Shown one piece after another: positions 11,226 through 23,924 of a stretch of DNA of 64,000 bases (its first letter is position 1; each line of letters begins with the position of its first letter). The position numbers were made by a program, and so were the translations under genes. The stretch is taken from positions 1,492,001 through 1,556,000 of the forward strand of contig WPIO01000072.1 in assembly GCA_009760855.2 (NCBI GenBank), in the 5' to 3' direction. The notes under the pieces are model-generated. The model did not search any database. It was not told the DNA's origin and saw only the letters and a list, made by a program, of their open reading frames with translations. Source of the DNA: Cristatella mucedo (taxonomy: Eukaryota; Bryozoa; Phylactolaemata; Cristatellidae).

Positions 11226-14200
11226 GTAAGAGAGGCAGCTGGCCACCTAGGGATGAGCGCAGTGGCAGTTACTAGCATTAATCATCTCTCTCTCTCTCCT
11301 TCTGTCTCACCTGTCTTTCTCATCGTATCTGCTCTCTCCCCATTCAATGGCACTTTTCACGCCTTTATCTCTTCTTTTGCTATTTGCCTACTAAGGTTTT
11401 TCTTCAGATTTGCCTTAAAGCAGTTATTATGGGCTCGTCATTGGCGAAGATAGTCTGATCTTAGGCTCTGACCCATTTTTTTTCGGTAATCTTATTGCTG
11501 CGACCTCTGCAAAAACAGAAAAGTATTTTTGCATTGCCAAATATGAGTGCAGCTAGTCATTTCCAGAGGCAACCGACTAACAATCCATACGTATACATCC
11601 ACATGCAGGTAGACATGAACGATACTAATAAGAGTAGGTATTTGTATAGCACCCTTAGAGAACTTGACTTCTATTGAGATGCAGCACATCTCAAAGCAAG
11701 AGACGGAATAACTAATAGTTGATGGAAAGATTTATATTCTGCATAGACAAGCATGCAAAAGCATGCAAAAGCACACAAATCATGCGGACTCGATCATGCA
11801 AAAGCACATAAAAGATTCATGGCCACTGGTTGGTGGAACTCCCCCCCCCTGCTTACTGACACTCGCTTAATCATGCACAGGTAGATAAATTACAGAGTAA
11901 AAAATGTAAGGTCCACTGGAGCTCTATACACACCCAAAAATTTTACAGCTGCTCTTTGTCAGTGCTACTAACAACTTAAAAGATGAATTAACCCGTACTT
12001 AGCAAAGACGGCATACTACATTTAGGTTTTCTGGGTTTTTTAAATAAGGAGACGACGTAATGCCAGTCGGTAGTGAGTTTTCCAAGCTCTGGAAGCATAC
12101 CAACTGAAGGTGCAGTCTCCAAAAGATTTGAGGTTAATAAGGAGCAAAAGCGATTGACCAGAGTCAGAAAAGCGGGTGGCGTGACGGGAGGTCCGAAGTG
12201 AAACTAATTCAGATCAGTAGGTCGGAGCAAGCTGTTGAAGTTGAGGGACATAATTACGAAGTCGATGCGCTGCTTAAAAGGTGGTAGTGCCGACTGGTGA
12301 ACAGCAGTGAAGTGTGTTAGCTGCGACATTTGGGCATATAGGCGCACCTGCTGAGTTGCACACCAACTTTAAGCGTGCTCTTTCCCCAGCAGGAAGATGC
12401 ATCAACAGTGAGTAATAGAAATCTCGTCGAGTTGTGTAATATTGCACGGAGCAACTTGGCTGTTGTGTCCTTTTCCATGCAAACCCTAATTTTGGCAATT
12501 TTGCCTATATGACGGTGGCTAAGACTTGGTTTGCCCATAACTACTAAGTCGGTTGTGTCACCATTCAATTTCAGAAGGTTTGCTGTCATCCAAGTGCGAA
12601 TTTCAGCTATGCTTGCTGTCGGCGAGCTAAGAGAGTTTGAGGTGCTGAAAGGCAGGTAAAGATCACCATAAATTTTACAGCTGCGTGTCTTCTGCATTAA
12701 GAAGAGCGCATCGGCAAGAATTTGTGTAAAAACTGTAAGGAGTCAGGACCTAGAACGGATCCTTAGGGTGGCCCACAACCCATAGATCAAAGGCTTAATC
12801 TTGATGATAGTTTTCTCTTGAAGTCTACTGTCTGAATTCTGCCATTTATGTAAAACGCCTAATCCATTGCAACACTGTGCCTGTGGTATCTAGGCAATAA
12901 GAGCGGTGCTTGGGAGAATTTTGGAGTACAATTGTATCAAAAACTGCCGAGATATCCACCAGAACTAGCAGAGAGACCATTTTGAAGTCAGAATTTCCTA
13001 GCAAATCCTTATAGTCCCATAGTAATTCTAACTCTGTGGAATGATTTGCCAGAAATTCTGACTGAAACTTAGTAACTAGGTTGAATGTTTTCATTGAAGA
13101 GTTTAACTAGTTTGCCATTACTTTGGTCCAGTGTCTCCGAGAGGAACCACAGTATGGGTTGTGGGCAAAAGATTATAAGTTCTCCTGATGCATTGTCGAC
13201 TTCTTAATGGGTCTTGAATATCATAATTGAAATATGCTGAGACGTAGCCTGAGGCTAATAGCAGATTAAAGACGTTAGTAATTCAAAGCAGCAGTAATTC
13301 TATGCATCCTAGAAGTAGAACAGTATGTATGAAGTCTAGAAATTAGCAGTCTTCTTAGACTGGGAGATTATCTCCTAGATCTGGGCGGCTGGGACAGACC
13401 TCCTCCACGTTAACATTAAGGAACGGCAAGGAAGAGTCGAGATATCCCAGAAATTAAGGAGCTCGCTCTTCACTGCCGAGGTCGTGGATTCGAATCCTGC
13501 AGTTAACGATCCTTTATTGCCGACTGCAAGGAGTGGCGGTAGCCGTTGGGGCTCTTCGACCGCTACACAAATGAGGCTGCTATATCGGCTAGTATGCAGT
13601 ACTCACTGGATGAAGACTCTCGGAAGGATATCACCTTGGGAATGGGCTCTCTGATTTTGTCAATCTTCCTAACAAGTAAGCTAGAAAAACTATGTGCCGG
13701 GTTGCCGAAAACTTTGCCCGGTATGGTGCAGACTTGTGCGTTAAATGAGGCGACTGATGGCTAGACGCGAGAATTTTCGGATTGCCCATCACTGATTGTT
13801 CTATTTTCTTAAAGAAGCTACCATTGGATGTGTCTAGGATGAATGGGTATGACCCACAATAGTTCTCGTATGCCAGTCGATGAAAAGTCAGTCCTTACTT
13901 ATCGTGCATTAATTCAAGCTTGCGCTTAGTATTACTAACTAATTTAATATCTGCATTCAACTGAAATTTTAGGCTATCTTTACGAGGGCGTACATTTAGC
14001 TTAGTAAAAGAAAAAACTCTTCAAGAACACTTGCAAGGGCCACGGACAAAATAAACAAATAGACTGAAAACAGGTCTTATCTTTCTCAGATTCCGAGTTC
14101 GGCGCCCATCAGATCTTCAACGTTCGTAATATTCTGCACCAGTCGGAAAACACGAGTCACGCATGGTGAGCCGGAAGCATGAGTGAGATAAAAAAAATCG

Positions 14201-15941
14201 TGTTTAAGTAAAGCTGAGTAAATTATATCACTGTGATTCGACGCTGCATTGCTTAACTTCTAAAAGTTGCGGCCGAGTTATTGAATTTACAAGGCATAAA
14301 ATCTAAGCTAAAATGAAATTATTCGAAATTCATAACCATGTCCTTCAGCAAGCTGCTATGTATCACAATCTATCAAGGTTAAACAAGTGGTGACACTAGT
14401 AACAAATATTACCGAGATCGGTAAATTTGTTATGCTTATGCATTGCTTCAGATTTAATTTCCGGTGATACAGGGCATGCATTATTATTTTCTTCTTTTGT
14501 ATGAAAATCGTCGAAACCTCTGATCCCATTTCTAACGTGCTGGTTTTTGGAAAGGTACCATAAGCAATTATTAAATTTTTGGACAGAATCTACAGTATTT
14601 TCTCGACATTGACCCTTAAGCATCACTGATGACTCCAAAGCGGCAGCGCCTTGATACTTACAACTTTTTCCTCCCTATCTCATACCATTTGAATCGTGCT
14701 ACAGTCAACTTCGCTTATAAAAATACGCTCCAGCCGGCAAATGGCCATTTTTATAGGCGGAGTGAGACTATAGCTAGAGTAAATCTGGGGCAATTGATTG
14801 CTATTCTTATAAGCAGGGTATTCTTATATCCAATATTCTTATACGCGGAGTTGATTGTACTTTAAGAGGAGTCTTCTTTCACAGCTTCAACGAATAAAAA
14901 ATTAATCCGAGCTGGTAAAGGGATTAACTTAGCCCTGTTCGGCCCTCGAGCTAGTAAATTTATTGACAGTCCCAGGTCTATAGTTGGAAGAGTAAGTGTG
15001 TACACTGAGTATAGGTTCAAATAAGTACACATGTTCTTGTAGCGGAAAAGGCTCACTTAACAACCGAAACAAAGATCGCAACCAGAAATGGCGATTAAAA
15101 GTAATGGTTAAGAGATGCACGACACTTATGAGAACAATCGTAGTTCCATAAAGAACCCGGGCTTTTTCCTACTCATGCTACACAATCTCGTACTAAATAA
15201 ACTACTGCTTATGTTGCACGGCTGCGTTGTCTAGCAAATCATCTTTCCATGCTTTTCCATACTAACAGATTTAGTTATGACACAAGACCTATAATAAAAC
15301 ATTGCCTGAATCGGGACAATAGAGGTGACGATGGAATGAGACCAAGTTAGTTATAGACCATATCGGCCGACCAAATAAAAAAAATGTTTAGAAATGAGGA
15401 AGTCGGTTGCATTTATGTCTAGTTCCTTCACGCGACTACGTCGTAGCCACTACCAATTTCATCACGTACTAAGTACACTGCACGCTGCTGCTTCGAACGC
15501 GAAATGTTTTTTTCAATTTAATACGCGTAGGCAGAACAGCTTAAAGAGCAAGGAGATGAGCCGTTGAGTCGGGTATACGTCACAGCGGACTATACTCTTA
15601 CAATAAGAGACTTTGCGAACGAGGATCAAGGAACATATGCTTGCTTGGGATCTCTCTATTTTGAATTTTTCAACATGGAGAGCAGGAGACGTGAGTGAAG
15701 GAGAACGATACATTGCAACATCAAAACAGTGTGTATCTTGTACCGTTGCCATTTCGCCTTGTTTTAAGCTGACCACAAAAGTAGAGAACTGTCTTAAGTC
15801 TGGCAAGTCTTAGATGTTAGACCTTAATCATCAAGATGACATTTTTAAAGAACCCTGAGAGAACTAAGCCTTTACCTAGGCATTTTTTATGCTAAAAAAT
15901 AAATATGTCAATCAGTTAGTCATAACATCCACAGTTCCAGA

Positions 15942-16036
<95 letters not shown>

Positions 16037-19000
16037 GGACAATGCACTCAGATGTAGAAAAGTATGCAAGTAATAGGTAGGTTTCCGTGTCTTTTCTGTT
16101 GCAATCAGATTCGTAGATGACGAGATATCAGTCTGTCCTGAGTTACGAGCTTCTGGAGCAGTTTAGCTGAAGTAGAGGTCCACAAAGGATGTGAAGTTGT
16201 TTAGGGGCAAACCAATCGAGTAGAGTCATACACGCTGGTACGATGCGCAGCCTGAAGACGAAGTATTGCCTATATGTAGGTCGACCGAGCAATAGAATAA
16301 AAGGATGACATATCTATTCTTAACTTCTCTCAGTCAATGCTTATCTAGGCAGCAGTAATCTTGGCCTCACTGTCATCTACAGACCTCAACCCAAAGACCT
16401 CTTTTGTTGAATGAATGATCCAAATGGCTCTGAAATTATTTTTTGAATGACAATGCCTGTTCGAATCATTACTGCTGATCTATCAGAAACAAGGGTACCA
16501 ATTAAACAAATTCCTGAATTTCACTATCTCGCACTGATTGTTTCGTGGATAATTAGTCCTGATAAAATGGTGTCATGAACTCTGACCCCTTACTTCTCTA
16601 TGCAAACCGCCCTCTGTTTATTCTGGCTCCGCCAACATCCACGGCCGACTAAGAAAGACAAAGTATTTATTTCATCATGTTCTTCTACTTACTACCACTG
16701 CCCACTGTGCAGGTTCAGAATTCAGCTGTTATTAGCGTTCTGTAAACCGCCTTGTGACGGTCGAAGTTGTTTCTTGTATAAATCGCTCACTATATCGCTC
16801 TGTCTCTATCTTTCCGTCAATCTCTCACTATAAATACCCCATACAAGATAGCTTTTTTTCTCAATCACTTTTCTCCGGTACTCTCTGCCATTATTTCAAC
16901 CAGCTGCTTAATTTAGGTAGTCAGAATAATACATGACCTACAAGTTGAGCAAATACTTCCTGGGTTTCTCGGCTTTTAAATACTCATAGTACACTTTGGA
17001 AGCTTTTTCTAGCCTATGCTGATCTTACGCGTTGACCCTTTAAATATAATCTTGTAATTACATCTTGAATGCATCTTCCTGAGATAATTTTTTAAACACA
17101 CTGCTTCATTTGGCCAGCAGTTAATTTCAGTGCTGCTCTACGATTCTTTAGCTTTTGGGTTTGGAAACGATTCAAGTTTTTGTCGATCTGATTATAGTTA
17201 ATTTAAGTATGTTTTGTCTTTCGAAAAATCTGCAGGTACTATTAAAGCCTTCATAGACGTGCGGACATTTTTATTCGTTATCTATGAGGAATTCACTCCT
17301 ACAGATGTGGTTAGCTACGACACTCTTTCCGATGTGAGAGTGGTACGAGATAAAGAGAACAACGTTCTAATAGCAACCAGCTGGCAGTCATGGACTGAGT
17401 GCAGTGTCTGCAATGGACGTGGCCTTCGAAAAAGACTTGGTAAGCCTGCGCCTAGGTCTTAAACTTAAGGCTTGTCGTGGTCACATGATCAATCTCAGGA
17501 AAGTGCGGACTTTGGTCGGCTGACGTGATTAATTTTCAGCAATTGCTATTTTCACCTTAGTATTTTGTAGTGTGCGTTTCATTTAGATTATATTATAGCA
17601 TTTACTAGGTATTCTTATGTTTAAAACAACCAATTTTTTCAACGGAACTAAGGCCTTGCTGAAAGATCTCTAAGCATATTACGGTGCTAAAACTGGGACT
17701 TGGACATAAGTTATAATGCCCGGCAGTCCAGACATGAATACATGTATTGAATAGGTTTCGAATAAGCGTTTTCTCTCATGAAGTGTAGCAGTGGATCTAT
17801 TTAATATTATTTTGCTCTGGTGTCTTTGATTAATGTCAGATTTATTTTCCTATTCAATAAGCTTTGAGTACTTGACGAGTTGAGCCTACCTCAAATGCAA
17901 CCCTACCTTCCAAGCAACGGCTAAGGCCTTTCTGCTATGCGCGTCCAACTTAGACAATATTCTCCTCACAATTGTTAGCAGATATTTTGCGAACTCGGTT
18001 GATTAGTGTTTCAAACATCGCTTTCACGTGCAGTATTGTGATTGTCTCTTTCTTAGATGGCCTGCAGGCCACTGCTTCTAAAACATTAATCCAAGTAAGT
18101 TAACCGCTAACAAGTGCTCGTCGGTTAGTTTTAAGCCATCAGTGCCTTTTTCAAATGGCAGCTATTTTCACACACATTAAAAATAGGTGCTTACTTTCTA
18201 AATTCCTAAGAAAAAAACCTGTTCGGCAATATTCTGGAAAGCCATTAGGAAATAAATAATTCATCAATGCCAATTAGGAGCATGAGGTAGCTACTGAAAA
18301 ATTTAATACTGATTCAAACACGGATATTGCCGGAGTGCTTTTCAAAGTCTGCATTTGGGTTAGCAGGGTAATAGACTGATCTACATTCAACAGCGGGTAC
18401 CGGGCCGCTGTTGAGCGCATCCCGGGGCAGCTCCTCCACCTGCACCAGCAAAAAAGCTATAGCACTCGCGGGTCAAACTGCATTCATACTATCGATGGCT
18501 AGTTTGCCTAACTTTATTGATCCATATAGCACTGGGTGAAGTGTGTAAGAGCTAGAATATAGAACGCGCGCTGTCATTGTAAAAGGGATCGAGCATGACC
18601 GGTGCACCTTTTCTTTGTTCATAAAATAGTAGAGTCGTAAAGATGATGACAACCCAATATAAGGTTAAATAATGGACTGTGATGTACCTCCACTGATATA
18701 TCAATTCTAGGCGATCATCCATAAAAATGCCGAGTGCAGATTTTATGTAAATCTCTAGAGTACAGAGCGAAAACTATGCTTCAAATAAGTTCTTGTAGAA
18801 AGCGTGTGACCAGTCTTGGATTTGTAATACAAAGTCACCCTTAAGTTTACATTATTGATATTCGCAAAAATTTAGTCGTTGATAATTCAGCAAGAGTTAC
18901 CCTTTGCCCAGGTATGTTCATTTCGAAGACCTGTGAGATCGCGATGACTCGCGTTATTCAATGACCGCGTCCAAAGATGGCTTCTGGAAGAAAAAATAAT

Positions 19001-22000
19001 AAAGGCAACTCGATTGAATAACAAGAGCATACTCTGGCTTATTGAGTAGCTAAGGAAGAACTCTTAAAACAGCCAAATAAGCGACCCTTAAGTGAGCAAG
19101 CAAATTAAAACTATTAGCAAAGCATCACATACTAGGTGCAATGCCGCCCTTAAGAAGAAGCCTCAATGTTTGTGGCAAGCCAGCTAAATTCTGTGAGTCC
19201 ATCCACGCACGTAAAAAACTTGCAACCTGCCAAAGACAGCAACTAATGAGTTGCTTCGCGAAAAACGAATTGGCAGGCAGCATACTAGCTAGCTCGGATC
19301 CCCCGCCCCCGCCCCCGCCAATTTTAGTAGAAAACTCCAGCTATTAGCTCGCAACTGCACGACAGAAATCGAGGCGGAGCTTTCGAGGCGGATCCTCGGC
19401 GATGCACGCGAAGCTCTTGCAACCGCCTCCTCTTAAAGCGAGCGCTTCGGCCAACAAAAACGATTCGCAGGAATGGTAAAGAATAGCTTCTACCCTCTCG
19501 CCCCTGCTCCCTGTTGTCAGTAGGTGTAGCAAATAGTTGCCTTCTGCGACATTGTTCGCTGCGCCACCTCCGCGCCGCCAGCCTCTGCTGGCCCGATTGA
19601 AAGGCGAATCAAGCAATGCTGTCCTTTAGCTCACTAAGCTTAGCCCAACAGACGGCTCACTCCCTCTCTCCGCTAAGTAACTTAGAGCGATACGGTTCCC
19701 GAGCGGTTAGGGCAAACAATTTCATGTTAAATGGAAAAAAACTCGTTCCCGCTCAACAATTGACCATGTCCTCCTGATCGCATAGGTGAATATTAGTAGA
19801 AATGGCTTAGGAGAGAGGTGAGATTGACTGAGATGCTTTTGTGAGCCTCAAAGATCTTCAAAAGCTTTTGTCCCTTTGAAGCTATTACAACCCTTTACAA
19901 CCAGGACTGGACATACGGACACAGGCGTTTATACTGTTTGACTAGCTCAGATTTGTGAAAAATCAAGAACAATTCCAGTGTCGCAGTGCGATGCTGACCT
20001 ACTGGTGACCTTCTGTCATTGTTGGACTCAAATCGATGACGTGAGTCATAAAGTACTCATATCTCACTTTCAGCCTCTACCTTCAGTTGACAGTGCATTA
20101 AATGAGGCGTTCGCTGAGCTTTGACAGTAAGCCTATCTTTCTCGTTGTAATGTGCGACAGTTATTCTCCTTCGTTCCACATCTATTCGTCCGCCATTGCC
20201 CCAGGTTCTTGGCCCAGAGGTAAGGCACTCGAACTCATTGTTCAAGTAGTTGTTTTGATTCCTGCCGGTAGAGGTTCTCTATTGAGAGATCGATAGCCAC
20301 TAAGGCCCTTCTGTCACTATATAAATGAGGCTGTTAAATCAACTTACCTTAATGTTTGCTCCTTTGTATTGGGCGAAACCACAAGTTTTAAATTGAAAAT
20401 GGTTGTCCTTTGAATCTCTTCGGAGGCATCGAAGTAAGCAGTCTTTGAAACTTTCCGTCGTGCTAGAACTTCCTTTAGCTTAGAGGTTTTACAAGTCATA
20501 TAGCTAGGTTTAGGTAGTGTTCCTTTAAACTCCGTCAGTGATAAAGCACTAACACGTACGTCAAAACGCCCCAGAAAAATGAACACAAGTCCAAGCGACG
20601 AAAATAACGACGCATCTGCGCTCAACAGTACCAGCGTCCAGAACATGCACGACCAATCTTCACGCTGCGGGTTCTTGATAAGTTCTCCATGAGGCGGGCT
20701 CTCCACTAAACTGGCCGCCTCGATGGCTCCTGCAATTGAACTCCGCTCAGAGCGCCCGAGGAGCAGTTATTGCCCCCAAATTGTGACTCATCTCCCCCAT
20801 AAAATCATTTAGTCATTTACTTCAAGGCTCATGCAGTAAGCAGACATAGACGACCATAATCCTGAGGCTGGGCCAACAGTCGACATTGAAGGCAGTAGTA
20901 ACCCACATAGAAACACACTAAGCACCGTCGTAAGCGAAGTGCGAAAACTATATCATAAATTTCAACAGAGCATATACCTGCAACAGGTGACTACCGTTTA
21001 AGGGACCTTGAATTCTATTTACATAGCGTCGGACAGCTTAACTACGATCGTTAACATTAAAAAACCACGACAGACAAAAATGCTGCGTCCTAAACTGTGC
21101 CAGCATTATTATGATAACTCGACATAACAGCTGACTTACTTATAGCGCCAAGAAACCGAGCGTAGGGCTGCCACAGTTGTTCATTGAGGACAGCTAACCA
21201 CTAACCACTGAACCGGATTTTTCCGAACGCTCGTTAAAACAAGCAAGATGAACCGCCACTCCAGCATAGACAGCAACCGTAGACATAGCGCACAGTGGTG
21301 CAGACGGGGCCCCAGAACGCGTCTTCGTAAGGACGCGTCATAGACAACTGCAGCCTAGCTTTAAGTTTGCACCACTACCTCTGAATCTCTAGCATGCAGA
21401 TTGCAATTGTAGGCCAGTGCAAGGTCAAACCTCTAGATCCTTACAAGCCTTCGCATCCGGCACTAGTCGACCGGATCCTGCGACGCTATGCAGCTTCCGA
21501 AGGAGTGCCTTGCCACATATCTCCGTTCAAGGGTATCAACTACATTGATAAGTTCCCATTAGAACAACTACGGGAGGCGTGCCAGGTCAAATGTACAGGT
21601 GAGTGTTGGATACGTATACATTTTGATTTTTCTTCAATTCGCCTTAGCGCCGTAAAGTGCAGAGCTTGGGAATCACGACACGGCTGTCCGGCGTGAATAG
21701 GCGGGCGAGCGGAATGATACGACCGAGTGGCAGCTGCGAACCGAACGGCTGCCGCTCGTCCGCGCCTCGCGAGACTCGTTGTGTGCCCATCTCCTTCGCT
21801 GCTGGCAAGGCGGCGCGCCACTCAGGCGCGGCACCCAGCGCTCCGCTCTCACGATAGAAGAGCTCCCTCTCCTCTCCTGCTGAGCCGGCCACGCCAGCTC
21901 GACCTGGCCGCGGAGGACAGAGCGACCAAGCGGCGTTCGACGAGACCGCTTGCAGGAGTACTACTCCTCGCGCGTTTTAGAGTCTGCTGCTGAGTTTCGC

Positions 22001-23021
22001 CAAAAGTCACTTCGATCCATATGTAGCGCACCCCACCCAGTCTTCGGGAACCAGGAAATTCGGCAGATACGGGGCGACGGTTCAGAGGCGCCTCTACTCA
22101 CTGGCTTCGGCATGCTGCACCGCGCGACATCGTAGATCCTCATACTCCCATCTCTCTGCATTTTGAAACCAAATTTTAATGAAATGGTTATACAATAGTA
22201 ATCACATTGTGACAGTGATTCATATAATTTAGAATGCGGACGGTTTACAACGCACTTGACATCGTTTGCTTATGCTAGTCCATCTCGGCGCTCTTGTCAG
22301 TTACACAAAAACGAGGGAGGCGATCAGCTCGAGGGCGACGCGAAACAAGTTATTTCGCGTCGCCCGCCCACAGGCACGGAATCTGTGCGAAATGACGAGC
22401 GAGCGCGAGCACAAACACACACACGCACAGCTGCAGTTTTTTCCTTAAGACTTATTACTAGAATTATGCTAGCCAAATTCAACTGAATCAGTTTTAGTGG
22501 AACGTAGTGCTGACGAAGAGATAAAAACAAACTCGGCTAGCATCAGCATCAAAGCCAGTGGCGATAGTAAGAGCAACAAACGCACTCGCAAAGAAGCCAG
22601 CCACAAGGATATTCGCTGCACCCCGGGAGACGACCTGCTGCTTCCGTGCCCGAACACCGGTGAGACTAACCCCGTGTCGTGGACGTTTAACTCGACCTTC
22701 CTTCTTCCCAGTAGCATCGGCGGTCGCGTTGAAATCTTCGCTAACAATACGCTTCGAATAAAATCCACTACGGTACATGACGACGGTCTCTACATATGCT
22801 GGCATGAAAACCGGAAATGGTATGCATACAATGTCACCGTTGAGGACGCGCAGGAAGAGATTCTATTGAGAGAATACCGAAAAAACGCGAACTATATGCT
22901 CGCTATAATGGGTTCCAGCTTTTGTATGTACGTTTTCCTTCTCGTCGTCAAGGTCTGGCGTCTCAGCCGTCCGAAGGGCGACCCACTTTTGTCGGAGACA
23001 TTTGACCTAGACGATTCTTGA
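10909..23021 (+). CDS. FAM187A: FAM187-like Ig-domain type I membrane protein, 5' end incomplete
   Basis: Exons: about 10909-11225, 15531-15690, 17236-17439, 21413-21598, 22498-23021, with matching phases (0, 1, 1, 1 at successive junctions). The last four give 357 codons plus stop and the first at least 105 more. Order of parts: Ig domain 1 (Cys in LKIECEHC, Trp in SMVWAKV, Cys in DQGTYACLG), a WQSWTECSVCNGRG motif like the FAM187 WEWTPCDRCG motif, a linker with PCH and VKC cysteines, Ig domain 2 (LLLPCPN, VSWTF, DDGLYICWHE), one membrane helix (MLAIMGSSFCMYVFLLVVKV) and a short cytoplasmic tail. The vertebrate FAM187A protein is about 413 residues with the same order; its function is not known. 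The first exon, with the signal peptide, was not located. Family assignment is from motif order, not a database search. Confidence 0.85.
11640..11683 (-). mobile_element. SINE-1 3' fragment
   Basis: TTTGTATAGCACCCTTAGAG followed by AACTTGACTTCTATT. Only the tail is present. Confidence 0.6.
12050..13430 (-). mobile_element. LINE-A reverse transcriptase region, interrupted
   Basis: Minus-strand pieces: FQSEFLANHSTELELLWDYK and MVSLLVLVDISAVFD (RT motif A, near 12945), GTVLQWIRRF, TWMTANLLKLNGDTTDLVVM, then a decayed C-terminus. It lies in the first traced FAM187-like intron. Confidence 0.88.
13448..13595 (+). mobile_element. SINE-2 inserted in LINE-A
   Basis: CACTGCCGAGGTCGTGG, GATTCGAATCCTGCAG, GTGGCGGTAGCCGTTGGG, tail CACAAATGAGGCTGCTA. 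LINE-A sequence flanks it on both sides. Confidence 0.85.
13605..13765 (-). mobile_element. LINE-A upstream ORF2 piece beyond an inserted SINE-2
   Basis: Nucleotide match to 44870-45015 (shared TCTCTGATCCTATCTTTC-like and GACTGTAAGGC-like blocks), both in minus orientation. It is separated from 12050-13430 by the SINE-2 at 13448, so the SINE probably landed in the LINE. Confidence 0.65.
14702..14857. mobile_element. 156-bp MITE with about 26-bp terminal inverted repeats, TA target
   Basis: Left end CAGTCAACTTCGCTTATAA. The right end, reverse-complemented, reads CAATCAACTCCGCGTATAA. TA lies on both sides (14700-14701, 14858-14859). The CAGT start and TA target suggest a non-autonomous Tc1-mariner/pogo element. 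Internal copies of the TATAAG motif occur. It lies in the first traced FAM187-like intron. Confidence 0.85.
15531..15690 (+). CDS. FAM187A: FAM187-like exon: second half of Ig domain 1
   Basis: After ATACGCGTAG it encodes AEQLKEQGDEPLSRVYVTAD and YTLTIRDFANEDQGTYACLG, the F-strand Cys of the first Ig fold. The donor is AGAC before GTGAGT, phase 1. Its frame differs from the longer ORFs seen here. Confidence 0.85.
15942..16035. repeat. CA microsatellite
   Basis: About 93 bp of CA in the FAM187-like intron, 250 bp after the exon ending at 15690. Confidence 0.98.
17236..17439 (+). CDS. FAM187A: FAM187-like exon: WxxWxxCxxC linker
   Basis: After TCTGCAG it encodes TIKAFIDVRTFLFVIYEEF, a charged stretch and SWQSWTECSVCNGRGLRKRL. 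The donor is CTTG before GTAAGC, phase 1. The Trp/Cys motif aligns with the membrane-proximal linker of FAM187A. Confidence 0.87.
17440..21412. other. FAM187-like intron, 4.0 kb
   Basis: Mostly unique AT-rich sequence, a diverged SINE-2 at 20208 and a GC-richer patch at 19290-19620. The patch carries a run of CCCCCGCCCC and a 90-codon minus frame without family resemblance. Confidence 0.6.
20208..20345 (+). mobile_element. SINE-2, diverged
   Basis: CTTGGCCCAGAGGTAAGGCA, decayed B box, tail TATAAATGAGGCTGTTAAAT. In the FAM187-like intron before 21413. Confidence 0.78.
21413..21598 (+). CDS. FAM187A: FAM187-like exon: Cys-containing linker between Ig domains
   Basis: After GCAATTGTAG it encodes QCKVKPLDPYKPSHPALVDR and a segment with ASEGVPCHISPFKG and QVKCT. 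The donor is ACAG before GTGAGT, phase 1. Confidence 0.85.
21599..22497. other. Last FAM187-like intron, GC-rich first half
   Basis: Positions 21650-22130 are markedly GC- and CpG-rich, with overlapping frames on both strands but no recognised protein. It could be an internal promoter or a GC-rich repeat. Confidence 0.5.
22498..23021 (+). CDS. FAM187A: FAM187-like last exon: Ig domain 2, membrane helix, stop
   Basis: After GTTTTAG it encodes a charged stretch, an Ig fold (DDLLLPCPN, NPVSWTFN, DGLYICWHENRKWYAYNV), a membrane helix near the end and the tail KGDPLLSETFDLDDS, then TGA. Confidence 0.92.
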
Positions 23022-23047
23022 GGGATCGCTATCGCTCCTCCGATTTC

Positions 23048-23053
23048 AATAAA
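23048..23053 (+). promoter_or_regulatory. FAM187-like poly(A) signal AATAAA
   Basis: AATAAA begins 27 nt after the stop codon and is followed by a T-rich stretch. This implies a very short 3' UTR. Confidence 0.75.
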
Positions 23054-23918
23054 TTCTTTTTTGCACCCCAAATCGGATTGCTGTCATTTGCGACTGTCGG
23101 CTTTGCTACCCAACTTCTAGTGGGAAGTTGGCCGACTGAACGCTTGAACTAGCTCGTGAGTGGCCGGCGTTACGAAAGGTCTTTCCTCAAGGTCTAGCCT
23201 CAGCACGAATCTCACTCTTCATTTGAAGATTCTGTTTAACTCCTTTGGAAGCAGCTATACACAGCTCCTTTCCTGACACTGCGAGATCTCTATGGGTGTT
23301 TAACTTGATAGTGTTGTCACAGACGGTTCAGCAGTTTCTAACGCTGCCATCTAAAATGATTTACAGCTAGAATTATGATGTGCAGGTCGAGGGAGTTGAA
23401 ATACAATCTGCCGGCTCAACAAGCACTTCGAGCAACCATCGTTCCTACGAAAGGTTCTTCGCTGGCAGCGGCCACATGACGTATCTGGCAGTTAAGAAAA
23501 GGTTGTCGCAATTTCATGCTGCTTCTTCATAAAACGAATAAAGAATGACGACTATGTGGCCTACCATTCGCAGCCTACAGCCTGGTCGAGGCTCTCAATA
23601 GCTGGAAAAGATTAGGTTCGGCCGAGAAGTTCGGCATTGACAAGCAACGCGTTTTTTAATTTACACGTTACCAGCCGTCGAGCGCTTCAGAGAGCATCGA
23701 TGCAAATGCGTTTTCTTGCTTCATCACGAGTCGAACAGTCAGTTCAGCCGTATCCACCCCGACACCCGTTCTAGCCATGCAAAAAAGTGGGAGAGAGTAA
23801 CACAGGCATAGGGCATTTTCGATTCCACCGGCCGCCAGCATATGCTATGATAAAATGGACGCTCAAGCCGAACTCCTCTGTGAGAGCCGAGCATACCCGC
23901 AGACACAGATAGGAGCCT
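23054..23918. other. Convergent intergenic spacer
   Basis: Between the two poly(A) signals. No coding or repeat signal seen. Confidence 0.6.
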
Positions 23919-23924
23919 TTTATT
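23919..23924 (-). promoter_or_regulatory. RBM28 poly(A) signal AATAAA
   Basis: AATAAA on the minus strand, about 240 nt after the RBM28 stop. It is the first canonical hexamer I see downstream. Confidence 0.65.

Larger units (their letters stand above)
11226..15530. other. FAM187-like intron
   Basis: Contains CT-rich sequence after the donor, a SINE-1 fragment, LINE-A (12050-13430, 13605-13765), SINE-2 and the MITE. No exon seen in between. Confidence 0.7.
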
